Positions 1-5,828 of a stretch of 7,372 nucleotides of DNA are shown here, piece after piece; the stretch's first letter is position 1; every line of letters begins with the position of its first letter. The DNA comes from Planctomycetota bacterium (GTDB lineage: Bacteria > Planctomycetota > Planctomycetia > Pirellulales > UBA7805): NCBI GenBank assembly GCA_030605285.1, contig JAUWIQ010000090.1:1-7372 (forward strand), given 5' to 3'. Made by a program: the position numbers and the translations under genes. The notes beneath the pieces are model-generated. The model had not been told where the DNA came from and did no database searches. It was given only the letters and a program-made list of their open reading frames with translations.

Positions 1-713
1 TGCCAACTGTCACGAAATACGTCATTGCCACAGAGGTCGCAATCTTCCATCTCTTTCTCATTCCGCGGATCGGTGAATCCCCACTTGACCTTCAGATCCA
101 GGAGGTCCCGTGCCTTCTCGGCGGGAAGATAATTCACATTGCCTAGCGATCGCGCTAGCATCAGCATGCGACAATAGGCGTCGAGAATCTCGGTCCACCA
201 GTAAGCATGCTCGACGCTCTCGCCCCAGCTTACGGTACCGTGGTTCGCTAATACGACCACATTGGTTTTTTTTACTAGGGGCAGGATTGTTTCCGCAAAC
301 GCCTGGCCACCCGGCGTCTCGTACTGACTGATCGGCACATCGCCCAGGAAGACCTCGACTTCCGGGAGCACACATTGGGGAATCGGCTCCCGAGCAATCG
401 CAAATGCAGTCGCATGGGGCGGATGGCAATGAACTACACTCTTCACATCGGACCGCTCTTTATAGATCTGCAGGTGCAAGAGCGCCTCGCTGCTACGTTT
501 CTTACGACCGGCAAGCTGATTTCCCTGCATGTCAATCAGGCATATATCTTCTGGCGTGAGAAATCCCTTGGAGTGCATCGTGGGCGTGCAGAGGACTTCA
601 TTGTCGCTGAGACGATAGCTGATATTGCCATCGTTTGCAGCCGCAAATCCCTTATTGTAAAGGCGACTGCCAATTTCACAGATTTCCTGTTTCCGCTTGT
701 GTGCGTTTTCCAT
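1..713 (-). CDS. Class II (FucA/RhaD-like) sugar-phosphate aldolase, 3' end missing (PVM BMC aldolase)
   Basis: Reading 713 to 1 on the minus strand gives an open frame of 237 codons with no stop; the gene runs off the left edge. It has the class II aldolase pattern: a glycine/asparagine phosphate-binding segment near residues 24-32 (AAANDGNIS), the catalytic-acid motif SSEALLH with E76, zinc ligands in HCHPPH (H95, H97), and the third zinc ligand in ANHG (H158). These align with E. coli FucA E73/H92/H94/H155 at a constant offset of three. By family knowledge it cleaves L-fuculose-1-phosphate or L-rhamnulose-1-phosphate to DHAP and L-lactaldehyde, the BMC substrate. FucA is about 215 residues; this one is at least 237, and its tail carries a CxxC at 225-228, so a C-terminal extension (probable encapsulation signal) is likely. 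The ATG overlaps the TGA of the upstream shell gene (TGATG), which suggests translational coupling. Exact sugar specificity cannot be read from the sequence. Confidence 0.93.
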   Translation of the reverse strand, partial: MENAHKRKQEICEIGSRLYNKGFAAANDGNISYRLSDNEVLCTPTMHSKGFLTPEDICLIDMQGNQLAGRKKRSSEALLHLQIYKERSDVKSVVHCHPPHATAFAIAREPIPQCVLPEVEVFLGDVPISQYETPGGQAFAETILPLVKKTNVVVLANHGTVSWGESVEHAYWWTEILDAYCRMLMLARSLGNVNYLPAEKARDLLDLKVKWGFTDPRNEKEMEDCDLCGNDVFRDSW

Positions 714-1003
714 CAGTCCAGTTTCTCCAAATTCAAATGATCGAGAATCGCTGCGTTGTAGGCATCGACCGGTTTCTTTTCAGGGTAAAAGGGGGCGGCT
801 GCTTCTCGGCTTTCGCTCAGCGCAATACGGCTCCCCAGGCCCGCACCCAACTCGTCATAGACCACCAGCGAGTCCGCCTGGGGGGCGGAGTCCTCTACGA
901 GATCTCCCTCTGCGAGCGGCACGGCAAGCCGAAAAGTCCCTGCCTTGAGACTCGCGTGGCAACGATTGAGTGTCACCGTACCAATGATTTCTGCGATCCG
1001 CAT
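713..1003 (-). CDS. BMC-P pentameric vertex protein (EutN/CcmL family), third copy
   Basis: The 96-residue protein begins MRIAEIIGTVTLNR, a typical EutN/CcmL (Pfam EutN_CcmL) start, followed by the GTFRLAVPL strand and the VVYDELGAGLGSRIAL core that corresponds to the family's D-x-x-GAG-x-G-x-x-V segment. Such proteins form pentamers that close the vertices of the icosahedral shell. I chose the ATG at 1003: the frame extends upstream to a TTG at 1039, but the conserved family start is at this ATG, and a purine-rich AAGAG lies 9 nt before it in the gap after the preceding stop. The C-terminus (PFYPEKKPVDAYNAAILDHL) differs strongly from the other two BMC-P copies, so it is a separate paralogue, not a recent duplicate. 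Its stop overlaps the aldolase start. Confidence 0.92.
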   Translation of the reverse strand: MRIAEIIGTVTLNRCHASLKAGTFRLAVPLAEGDLVEDSAPQADSLVVYDELGAGLGSRIALSESREAAAPFYPEKKPVDAYNAAILDHLNLEKLD

Positions 1004-1023
1004 CTTGTTTATCTCTTCTCTTG

Positions 1024-1731
1024 TTATTTCGCGTTCCAACCAACCGCGGCCAATACCTGCTTATATTGGGGCGCAGGCTCCGTCGCCTCCGCGACACAAA
1101 AGCAACGCACCACGTGAGTCATGTTCGTTCGATTGCCACCTGCCGGGTCGAGAACCAGCAGGTTGGGGGCAATCTCCTTGCAGGCCCGTTCGACCTCCTC
1201 CACATTCCCCGCATGCAGCGCTCGCACCCCATCGGCCCGGTTGGCCATACAGACGGCAGCCGCCGTCTTCCCGGTCAGTACCACGGCCCGCGAACCGCCT
1301 GTACGAATGTGGTCGACTGCCATCTGGATCGCCTCGATCAGGGAGCGGGTCTCCTTGGTTTGAGGCGAGACCCCCTGACGACGCAACGCCTCGCAGAGCG
1401 GTTGGAGATCAAAGGTGGATACCGTATTGACCATCCACAGCAGCCGCGGCCTGGGGGGATCTTGCGTCTCGCCGGAGGACCGGCGCAACGTCATTTTTCG
1501 ATCGCGGAGCATATCGATCGCCGCCGGTGTGACGACTGCGTTCGCTTGCACGCAAATGGAGGTCCCCGCCGGACACTGCGCTATTTGTTCTGTCGTCACG
1601 ACGTGCCCCGGCATTTCTGCTGTTTGGCTGTGGGATGAACCATGAGGAAATTCTTTCTCGGTACCTGTTGTTTGTAAGTGCTCCAGCACCCGCCGCACGA
1701 CTTCATCAATTTCAGAAGACGACAACGCCAT
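1024..1731 (-). CDS. Putative BMC cargo protein with degenerate RpiB/LacAB-like domain and N-terminal encapsulation peptide
   Basis: The product is 235 residues from the ATG at 1731, which overlaps the TGA of the upstream shell gene (TGATG). An in-frame ATG at 1773 would extend it by 14 residues deep into that gene, so I prefer 1731. Three parts are visible. Residues 4-20 (SSSEIDEVVRRVLEHLQ) form an amphipathic helix like BMC encapsulation peptides, followed by a polar linker (about 21-42). Residues 43-84 hold a small segment with VVTPAAIDMLRDR, a motif style seen in other BMC-associated proteins. Residues about 96-235 resemble the RpiB/LacA/LacB sugar-phosphate isomerase fold, best in the stretch ANRADGVRAL (163-172) and the later NLLVLDP (190-196). 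The catalytic-Cys motif of RpiB (CGTGxG-like) is replaced by TGKTAAAV, and the N-terminal DHAG-type motif is not apparent. It is therefore probably not an ordinary isomerase. Function unknown; cargo status is inferred from the helix and the operon. Confidence 0.75.
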   Translation of the reverse strand: MALSSSEIDEVVRRVLEHLQTTGTEKEFPHGSSHSQTAEMPGHVVTTEQIAQCPAGTSICVQANAVVTPAAIDMLRDRKMTLRRSSGETQDPPRPRLLWMVNTVSTFDLQPLCEALRRQGVSPQTKETRSLIEAIQMAVDHIRTGGSRAVVLTGKTAAAVCMANRADGVRALHAGNVEEVERACKEIAPNLLVLDPAGGNRTNMTHVVRCFCVAEATEPAPQYKQVLAAVGWNAK

Positions 1732-1988
1732 CAGTCGCAAATCCCCATCACAGTCCATCGCACCGGAGTGCATTGATCGCCAATTAAGTTCCGTGCTATT
1801 TTTCCGTCACTGGTAATCATTACCCGCTGCCCGCACGCAGCGCCCAGGGAATCGACGACCAACACAGGGTCGCCGTCCGGCGTTTCGCCATCTGCCGCAA
1901 GGATACGGGCGACAAGCAATTTCCAGCCAGTGAGGGTCGGGTGCTTTATCGTTGCAGTGGCTGAACCGATGATTTTGGCAAACTGCAT
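1731..1988 (-). CDS. BMC-P pentameric vertex protein (EutN/CcmL family), second copy
   Basis: The product has 85 residues from the ATG at 1988 and starts MQFAKIIGSATATIKHPTL, matching the EutN/CcmL N-terminus. The core LLVARILAADG is followed by VLVVDSLGAACGQRVMITSD, the family's VDxxGAGxGxxV strand-loop-strand in a divergent form (GAACGQ). It would form a vertex pentamer of the shell. The frame is open upstream to 2033, inside the aldehyde dehydrogenase gene, but the family start and a GGGGA at 2003-1999, spaced 10 nt, support 1988. It begins 5 nt after the dehydrogenase stop and its own stop overlaps the next ATG. Compared with the first copy it lacks the GSSAR segment and ends in a different tail (TPVRWTVMGICD). 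Confidence 0.92.
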   Translation of the reverse strand: MQFAKIIGSATATIKHPTLTGWKLLVARILAADGETPDGDPVLVVDSLGAACGQRVMITSDGKIARNLIGDQCTPVRWTVMGICD

Positions 1989-1993
1989 CGCGA

Positions 1994-3478
1994 CTATTTC
2001 CCCAGGATGCAAAGGTCGTCGATCAGCGAACACCGTCGCTCGCGCGTAAAGGTCAAAGGTGTCGTCACACCTTCTCCGGTCGGAGTGGCAATCGAGAACG
2101 AGAGATATCCCTCTCCACCCAACCCGAGCGATGCCATGCAGGGGCCGTTCTTCACAAACAGCGTTGTATCCATCACACGACCCATATGGGTCATATTGCG
2201 AACGTTGTTGGAGTGAATCATCGCCGTGTGCCGGTAACCATGTTCGTAGTGCTGTGCCTTTTCAATCGCCTCGTTCGCATCCCGACAGCGAACAAAAGGC
2301 AGGAAGGGCATCATCTGTTCGACAGCAACAAACGGATTCATTTCATCGGCCTCGCCAAACAACAGTTCGGTGCCCTCGGGGACCTGCTTGCCTATCGCAG
2401 CGGCCAGGACAGCTGCATCTTTGCCCAGCAATTCCTTGCAGGGCACCTGATGCGCATCGCGGCCCTCCCCCACGGTGGTCATGGCGACACGCGTTAGGGC
2501 GTCGACCTCATCGACGCTGAGTCGTACAGCACCCGCGTTCTGCATCGCAGCCAGCATCGCAGCGAACACGCTTTGGACCACAAAGACTTCTTTTTCGGCA
2601 ATGCAGAGCAGATTGTTGTCGTACGCGGCTCCCTGGATGATCGCACGGGCAGCCCGATCGAGATCTGCCGTTTCGTCCACCACAACCGGTGGATTGCCCG
2701 GTCCAGCCACAATCGCTCGCTTGCCGCTGTTGAGTGCTGCTTTTGCCACCGCGGGACCGCCCGTCACACAAATTAATTTCACACCCCGGTGGTGGAAGAT
2801 TGCATCGGCCGTCTCCAACGTCGGTTCGGTAATCACACAGATGAGGTTGTCGATACCCAGATCCTCGTAGATCGCCTGATTGAATCGTCGCACGCCTTCC
2901 GCAGCGACGCGGCGTCCACTGGGATGCGGGTTGACCACCAGGGTATTGCCCCCCGCGATCATGCTTACCGCATTGCCGGTAATCGTGGGAAGCGAGTGGG
3001 TCACCGGAGTAATGGCACCAATCACTCCAAAAGGCGCGTGTTCAATCACCGCCAGGCCGTGATCCCCGCTGTAGACCTGACTGTTGAGGAACTCGACGCC
3101 CGGTGTCTGCTCCCCGAGGGTTTTGAGTTTTGCGATCTTATGTTCCAGCCTGCCAATCTGAGTCTCCTCCATCTCCATCGTGCCGAGTTCGACACACTGA
3201 TCGATGGAGATCCGCCGAATGTGTGCGATAATTCGCTTGCGGTCTTCGATCGGCCGCGTGGAGAGTTGTTCAAATGCAAGCGTCGCCGCAGCCACTGCCT
3301 GATCCACATCCGTAAACAGCCCATGCTGCCCCAGATGCGTTCTCTCATCACAGGCACAGCCCGATTCGGTCGCCGACTGGCATTGGCAGGAACTGCCTTT
3401 TTCGGTCGTCGCAGGTAATTCAATTTGTGCGATCACCTGCTCAACGACGCTGCGAATGGATTCTTCATTGACTTGCAT
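1994..3478 (-). CDS. pduP: CoA-acylating aldehyde dehydrogenase, BMC type (PduP/EutE class)
   Basis: The product has 494 residues. The aldehyde dehydrogenase superfamily domain covers about residues 52-480, with GVIGAITPVTHSLPT (151-165), the VTGGP nucleotide-loop motif (238-242) and the catalytic cysteine C292 in NLLCIAEK, the form typical of CoA-acylating PduP/EutE enzymes. It should oxidise the aldehyde (L-lactaldehyde in PVM compartments) to acyl-CoA with NAD+. Residues 4-20 (NEESIRSVVEQVIAQIE) form an amphipathic helix like the PduP encapsulation peptide, so the enzyme should be lumenal. A linker with two CxC pairs (C31/C33 and C41/C43) joins the helix to the domain, which helps make it longer than PduP (about 464). 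The ATG at 3478 is preceded by GGGA at 3490-3487, spaced 8 nt. It lies between two BMC-P genes. Substrate range is inferred from the locus, not from motifs. Confidence 0.93.
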   Translation of the reverse strand: MQVNEESIRSVVEQVIAQIELPATTEKGSSCQCQSATESGCACDERTHLGQHGLFTDVDQAVAAATLAFEQLSTRPIEDRKRIIAHIRRISIDQCVELGTMEMEETQIGRLEHKIAKLKTLGEQTPGVEFLNSQVYSGDHGLAVIEHAPFGVIGAITPVTHSLPTITGNAVSMIAGGNTLVVNPHPSGRRVAAEGVRRFNQAIYEDLGIDNLICVITEPTLETADAIFHHRGVKLICVTGGPAVAKAALNSGKRAIVAGPGNPPVVVDETADLDRAARAIIQGAAYDNNLLCIAEKEVFVVQSVFAAMLAAMQNAGAVRLSVDEVDALTRVAMTTVGEGRDAHQVPCKELLGKDAAVLAAAIGKQVPEGTELLFGEADEMNPFVAVEQMMPFLPFVRCRDANEAIEKAQHYEHGYRHTAMIHSNNVRNMTHMGRVMDTTLFVKNGPCMASLGLGGEGYLSFSIATPTGEGVTTPLTFTRERRCSLIDDLCILGK

Positions 3479-3523
3479 TGCGATATTCCCTTGTTCCTAA
3501 AATCTCGATATCTGTGAGGTGTC

Positions 3524-3835
3524 TTATTGATCGCGACGATAGACACAGCCCTGATCGACATGCACCGTGTCCACAATGCCTACAATGACCGTGTCGATCG
3601 GTAGGGAACTGGTCTGTTCTGTGAGGCGGGCACTCGAGCCCTGGGTAATCAGGACAAAGTCTCCCTCGCCCGCTCCGATCGTATCGACGGCGACGAACGT
3701 GCGTCCGGTACTCGCCAATTCACTGCGGCTGTCGGCATCGAGGCGATAGGGCTCAACAACCATCAGCTTCTGGCCAACCATCGCCCCCACTTTTTGCGTA
3801 GCCACTACAGAACCGGTAACTTTTGCGACAAACAT
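3524..3835 (-). CDS. BMC-P pentameric vertex protein (EutN/CcmL family), first copy
   Basis: This 103-residue protein is the most canonical of the three vertex proteins here. It starts MFVAKVTGSVVATQK, continues with QKLMVVEPYRLD, and has FVAVDTIGAGEGDFVLITQG followed by SSAR, the hallmark EutN/CcmL segment. It should assemble as a pentamer at shell vertices. The ATG at 3835 has an AGGA at 3848-3845, spaced 9 nt. It lies 26 nt after the acetate kinase stop and 45 nt before the aldehyde dehydrogenase start. The extended C-terminus (DTVHVDQGCVYRRDQ) is longer than in the second copy. Confidence 0.95.
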   Translation of the reverse strand: MFVAKVTGSVVATQKVGAMVGQKLMVVEPYRLDADSRSELASTGRTFVAVDTIGAGEGDFVLITQGSSARLTEQTSSLPIDTVIVGIVDTVHVDQGCVYRRDQ

Positions 3836-3861
3836 TGGTAGGGATCCTGGTATTGAAGGAT

Positions 3862-5058
3862 CTATTCCTCGACCGCCTCATAGGTCTGTCTGGCGACAAT
3901 CAACTCTTCATGAGTCGGCACAACCCAGATTTGCATCGGGCTCTCCGCGCCACCGATCAGACCACTGATGAGCGATTCTCCTTGGGCCTCGTCGTTCCTT
4001 GCAGCGTCGATCCCAATACCCAAGTCTTTCAAGTCATGACAAACAGCCTGACGAATTGTCGCGCTGTTTTCTCCAATGCCACCTGTAAAGACGATTGCAT
4101 CGGCCCCACCAAGTTCCACCAGCATCCAGCCCAGATATTGGCGAATATTCGATAAGAATGTCTCCAGTGCCAGGCTCGCCCGTGAGTCACCTGCCGCTGC
4201 CGCTTCCTCCAAGTCGCGAATATCGCCACTTGCACCACTAATTCCGAGTAAGCCGCCTTCTGTGGCAAGCTGCCCGAGGACCTCCTCGAGCGACTGGCCG
4301 GTCCGTTCCATAATTCGCGGCAAGGTAAAAGGGTCCAGATCGCCCACACGGTTATTCTGCAAAACCCCCGATTGCGGGCTGGTGCCCATGCTCGTCGCGA
4401 CACTCTCTCCACTACGAATCGCGGTCAGGCTACTGGAACCGCCCAGATGGCATGAAATCACGCGCAAGTCATCACGGCCCATGATCTCCGCAATCCGCTG
4501 GGCAATGTACCGATGACTTGCCCCGTGAAATCCGAAACGGCGTATCAGTAACTCTTGATCCCAGTCGTGGGGCACCCCGTAGGTACGGTTCCGAGCGGGG
4601 ATCGTACGATGAAAATCCGTCTCGAAGGCCGCCACCAAAGGAATTTCCGGCAATTGTTCCCCGAGCTGCCGCATCGCGGCAATGTAGGGTGGGTTATGTG
4701 CTGGTGCGATCTTATTCATCTCGGACATCGCTCCGAGCACGTCTTCATCTACCCGACGAACCCCGCTAATCCGCCCCCCGTGAACCGCCTTGAAGCCGAT
4801 CGCAGCAACCTCACTCGCATCGCCCAGACAACCATGCTGAGGATCTGTGAGCTGCTGCAGACATCGCCGGACCGCTGCGGCATGATCCGGCACCGGGCCG
4901 ATACACAGATCACGATGTTCGCCAATTTCAACCATACTGCAACTTTCTTCGGACCCAATACGATCAATACTTCCTCGTGCCAACTGTCTTGCTTCAGGCA
5001 TCTGATAGAGCCGATACTTAAAACTCGTCGACCCCAAATTGGCAACCAGAATTTTCAT
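3862..5058 (-). CDS. ackA: Acetate kinase family protein (ADP-forming acyl kinase of the BMC)
   Basis: The product has 398 residues from the ATG at 5058. It has the acetokinase family landmarks: N-terminal NLGSTSFK (N7, S10, S12), VHGG (92-95), APAHNPP with H121, FGFHGASH with H178, CHLGGSSSLTA (203-213), NRVGDLDP with R237, TGGIGEN (325-331) and C-terminal HEELIVAR. The family transfers phosphate from an acyl phosphate to ADP; in this locus it would use the acyl phosphate made by PduL and yield ATP. Two positions are unusual: the Arg before VVHGG (R91 of Methanosarcina acetate kinase) is K90, and the Asp of FDTAFH (D148) is E146. The region before R237 (SPQSGVLQNN) also departs from the usual form. 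The frame is open to a GTG at 5076, but AGGAAG at 5072-5067, 8 nt before the ATG, and the family N-terminus decide the start. Whether it prefers acetyl, propionyl or lactyl phosphate is unknown. Confidence 0.92.
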   Translation of the reverse strand: MKILVANLGSTSFKYRLYQMPEARQLARGSIDRIGSEESCSMVEIGEHRDLCIGPVPDHAAAVRRCLQQLTDPQHGCLGDASEVAAIGFKAVHGGRISGVRRVDEDVLGAMSEMNKIAPAHNPPYIAAMRQLGEQLPEIPLVAAFETDFHRTIPARNRTYGVPHDWDQELLIRRFGFHGASHRYIAQRIAEIMGRDDLRVISCHLGGSSSLTAIRSGESVATSMGTSPQSGVLQNNRVGDLDPFTLPRIMERTGQSLEEVLGQLATEGGLLGISGASGDIRDLEEAAAAGDSRASLALETFLSNIRQYLGWMLVELGGADAIVFTGGIGENSATIRQAVCHDLKDLGIGIDAARNDEAQGESLISGLIGGAESPMQIWVVPTHEELIVARQTYEAVEE

Positions 5059-5066
5059 CGTTTTGG

Positions 5067-5072
5067 CTTCCT
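5067..5072 (-). promoter_or_regulatory. Ribosome binding site of the acetate kinase
   Basis: AGGAAG on the minus strand, 8 nt before the ATG at 5058. It rules out the alternative in-frame GTG at 5076, which lies upstream of this site. Confidence 0.8.
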
Positions 5073-5096
5073 GCACACAGACTTTCCAACCGTTTA

Positions 5097-5366
5097 TTAA
5101 CTGAGATAGGCTTCGACCAATCCGTCGGCAGGTCTTGGAATCACGTGACTCGCAACCAGTTCGCCAAGCTGCGTAGCGGCATTGGCACCCGCTTCAACTG
5201 CTGCACGGACGCTTCCGACATCGCCCTTTACAACGGTGGTCATGTACGCACCACCAATCTGCACTCGCTTGATGATCTCCACGTTGGCAGCCTTCGCCAT
5301 CGCATCGCTTGCTTCGATCAAAGGCACAAGCCCCTTGGTTTCAATCATTCCAATGGCATGTTCCAT
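5097..5366 (-). CDS. BMC-H hexameric shell protein, second copy
   Basis: An 89-residue single-domain BMC protein (Pfam BMC; PduA/CcmK/EutM type). Seen: EHAIGMIETKGLVPLIEASDAM at the N-terminus, KAANVEIIKRVQIGG, VVKGDVGSVRAAVEAGANAA and the end SHVIPRPADGLVEAYLS. Hexamers of this family tile the shell facets and pass substrates through the central pore. The pore loop reads IGGAY (residues 37-41), whereas the other BMC-H here has IGSGL, so the two pores should differ. I chose the ATG at 5366 over the in-frame ATG at 5384 because a strong AAGGAG (5379-5374) lies 7 nt before it and the family N-terminus begins there. It follows the first BMC-H gene by 56 nt. Confidence 0.97.
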   Translation of the reverse strand: MEHAIGMIETKGLVPLIEASDAMAKAANVEIIKRVQIGGAYMTTVVKGDVGSVRAAVEAGANAATQLGELVASHVIPRPADGLVEAYLS

Positions 5367-5373
5367 GGCAAAA

Positions 5374-5379
5374 CTCCTT
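5374..5379 (-). promoter_or_regulatory. Strong ribosome binding site of second BMC-H
   Basis: AAGGAG on the minus strand, 7 nt before the ATG at 5366. It lies inside the longer candidate frame (ATG at 5384) and therefore decides for the shorter start. It is the best Shine-Dalgarno match in the window, fitting the high expression expected for a facet protein. Confidence 0.85.
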
Positions 5380-5422
5380 GTCATAAAAAAGATTTAATAC
5401 ATTCTCACTAAGAAGAGGCCGT

Positions 5423-5716
5423 TCATCTATTCGCTGCGGCCGGACCGAGTGCCACGTCGAGATCCGCATGCGGTCGCGGAATTACTTGAACACTCACCAC
5501 CTCGCCAACGCGTCCTGCCGCATTGGCACCCGCATCGGTTGCCGCCTTGACCGCGGCCACATCGCCCGTGACAAAAACCGTCACCAGACCCGAACCGATC
5601 GTATCCCAGCCAACAAACTCGACGTTGGCTGCCTTCATCATCGCGTCGCTGGCCTCCACCAGGGCGATAAACCCCTTGGTTTCGATCATGCCCAGCGCCT
5701 CTTGGACTTTAGCCAT
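5423..5716 (-). CDS. BMC-H hexameric shell protein, first copy (PduA-like)
   Basis: A 97-residue BMC-domain protein with [15 protein letters not shown] at the start, [20 protein letters not shown], a pore loop IGSGL (40-44; S42 in the position of the PduA pore serine), [19 protein letters not shown] and [12 protein letters not shown]. It closely follows the PduA/EutM pattern and should form the main facet hexamers of the shell. The ATG at 5716 has GGGAG at 5730-5726, spaced 9 nt. Upstream in-frame starts (ATG at 5725, TTG at 5758) do not match the family N-terminus, and the ATG at 5725 directly abuts the GGGAG. The C-terminal tail ([10 protein letters not shown]) is slightly longer than in the second copy. 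It is separated from pduL by the largest gap of the operon (112 nt). Confidence 0.97.
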   Translation of the reverse strand: MAKVQEALGMIETKGFIALVEASDAMMKAANVEFVGWDTIGSGLVTVFVTGDVAAVKAATDAGANAAGRVGEVVSVQVIPRPHADLDVALGPAAANR

Positions 5717-5756
5717 AACACGCATCTCCCAGTTACTAAATTTCAAGTTGTCAAAC

Positions 5757-5776
5757 AAAAAAAATATCGAGCGATA
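5757..5776 (-). terminator. Weak hairpin plus T8 tract between pduL and the shell genes (attenuator-like)
   Basis: On the minus strand TATCGCTCGATA (5776-5765) is a near-perfect inverted repeat, effectively TATC-GCTC-GATA, directly followed by eight T (5764-5757). This is the arrangement of an intrinsic terminator, but the stem is only 4-5 bp and AU-rich, so strong termination is unlikely. It sits in the 112-nt gap before the first BMC-H gene. It could be a partial terminator, an RNA processing site, or chance. A TTGACA-like hexamer follows (5754-5749), with no convincing -10 at the usual spacing. Confidence 0.3.
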
Positions 5777-5828
5777 GTTTCCTGCCGCAGTCTCTCTTCC
5801 CTCTCGTCAGTACGCCAACGGGCGAGTT

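Noticed and set aside
1004..1039. N-terminal extension of the third BMC-P from TTG at 1039
   Set aside because: The conserved EutN/CcmL N-terminus begins at the ATG at 1003; the extension overlaps the upstream stop and uses a rare start codon.
1021..1638. Long plus-strand open frame (205 codons) opposite the RpiB-like gene
   Set aside because: No recognisable protein pattern, and it lies wholly antisense to a gene with family support in a tight minus-strand operon; a complement-strand shadow.
1732..1773. Upstream ATG for the RpiB-like protein at 1773
   Set aside because: It would overlap the preceding BMC-P gene by over 40 nt; the TGATG overlap and the encapsulation-like helix right after the ATG at 1731 fit better.
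2789..3418. Plus-strand open frame of 209 codons opposite the aldehyde dehydrogenase
   Set aside because: Composition is typical of an antisense shadow, with no domain motif and no upstream ribosome site judged convincing.
4555..5100. Plus-strand open frame of 181 codons opposite the acetate kinase
   Set aside because: Antisense to a clear kinase gene; no motifs.
5717..5758. Extended BMC-H from TTG at 5758
   Set aside because: The extra residues do not belong to the BMC domain, and a GGGAG ribosome site sits before the ATG at 5716.
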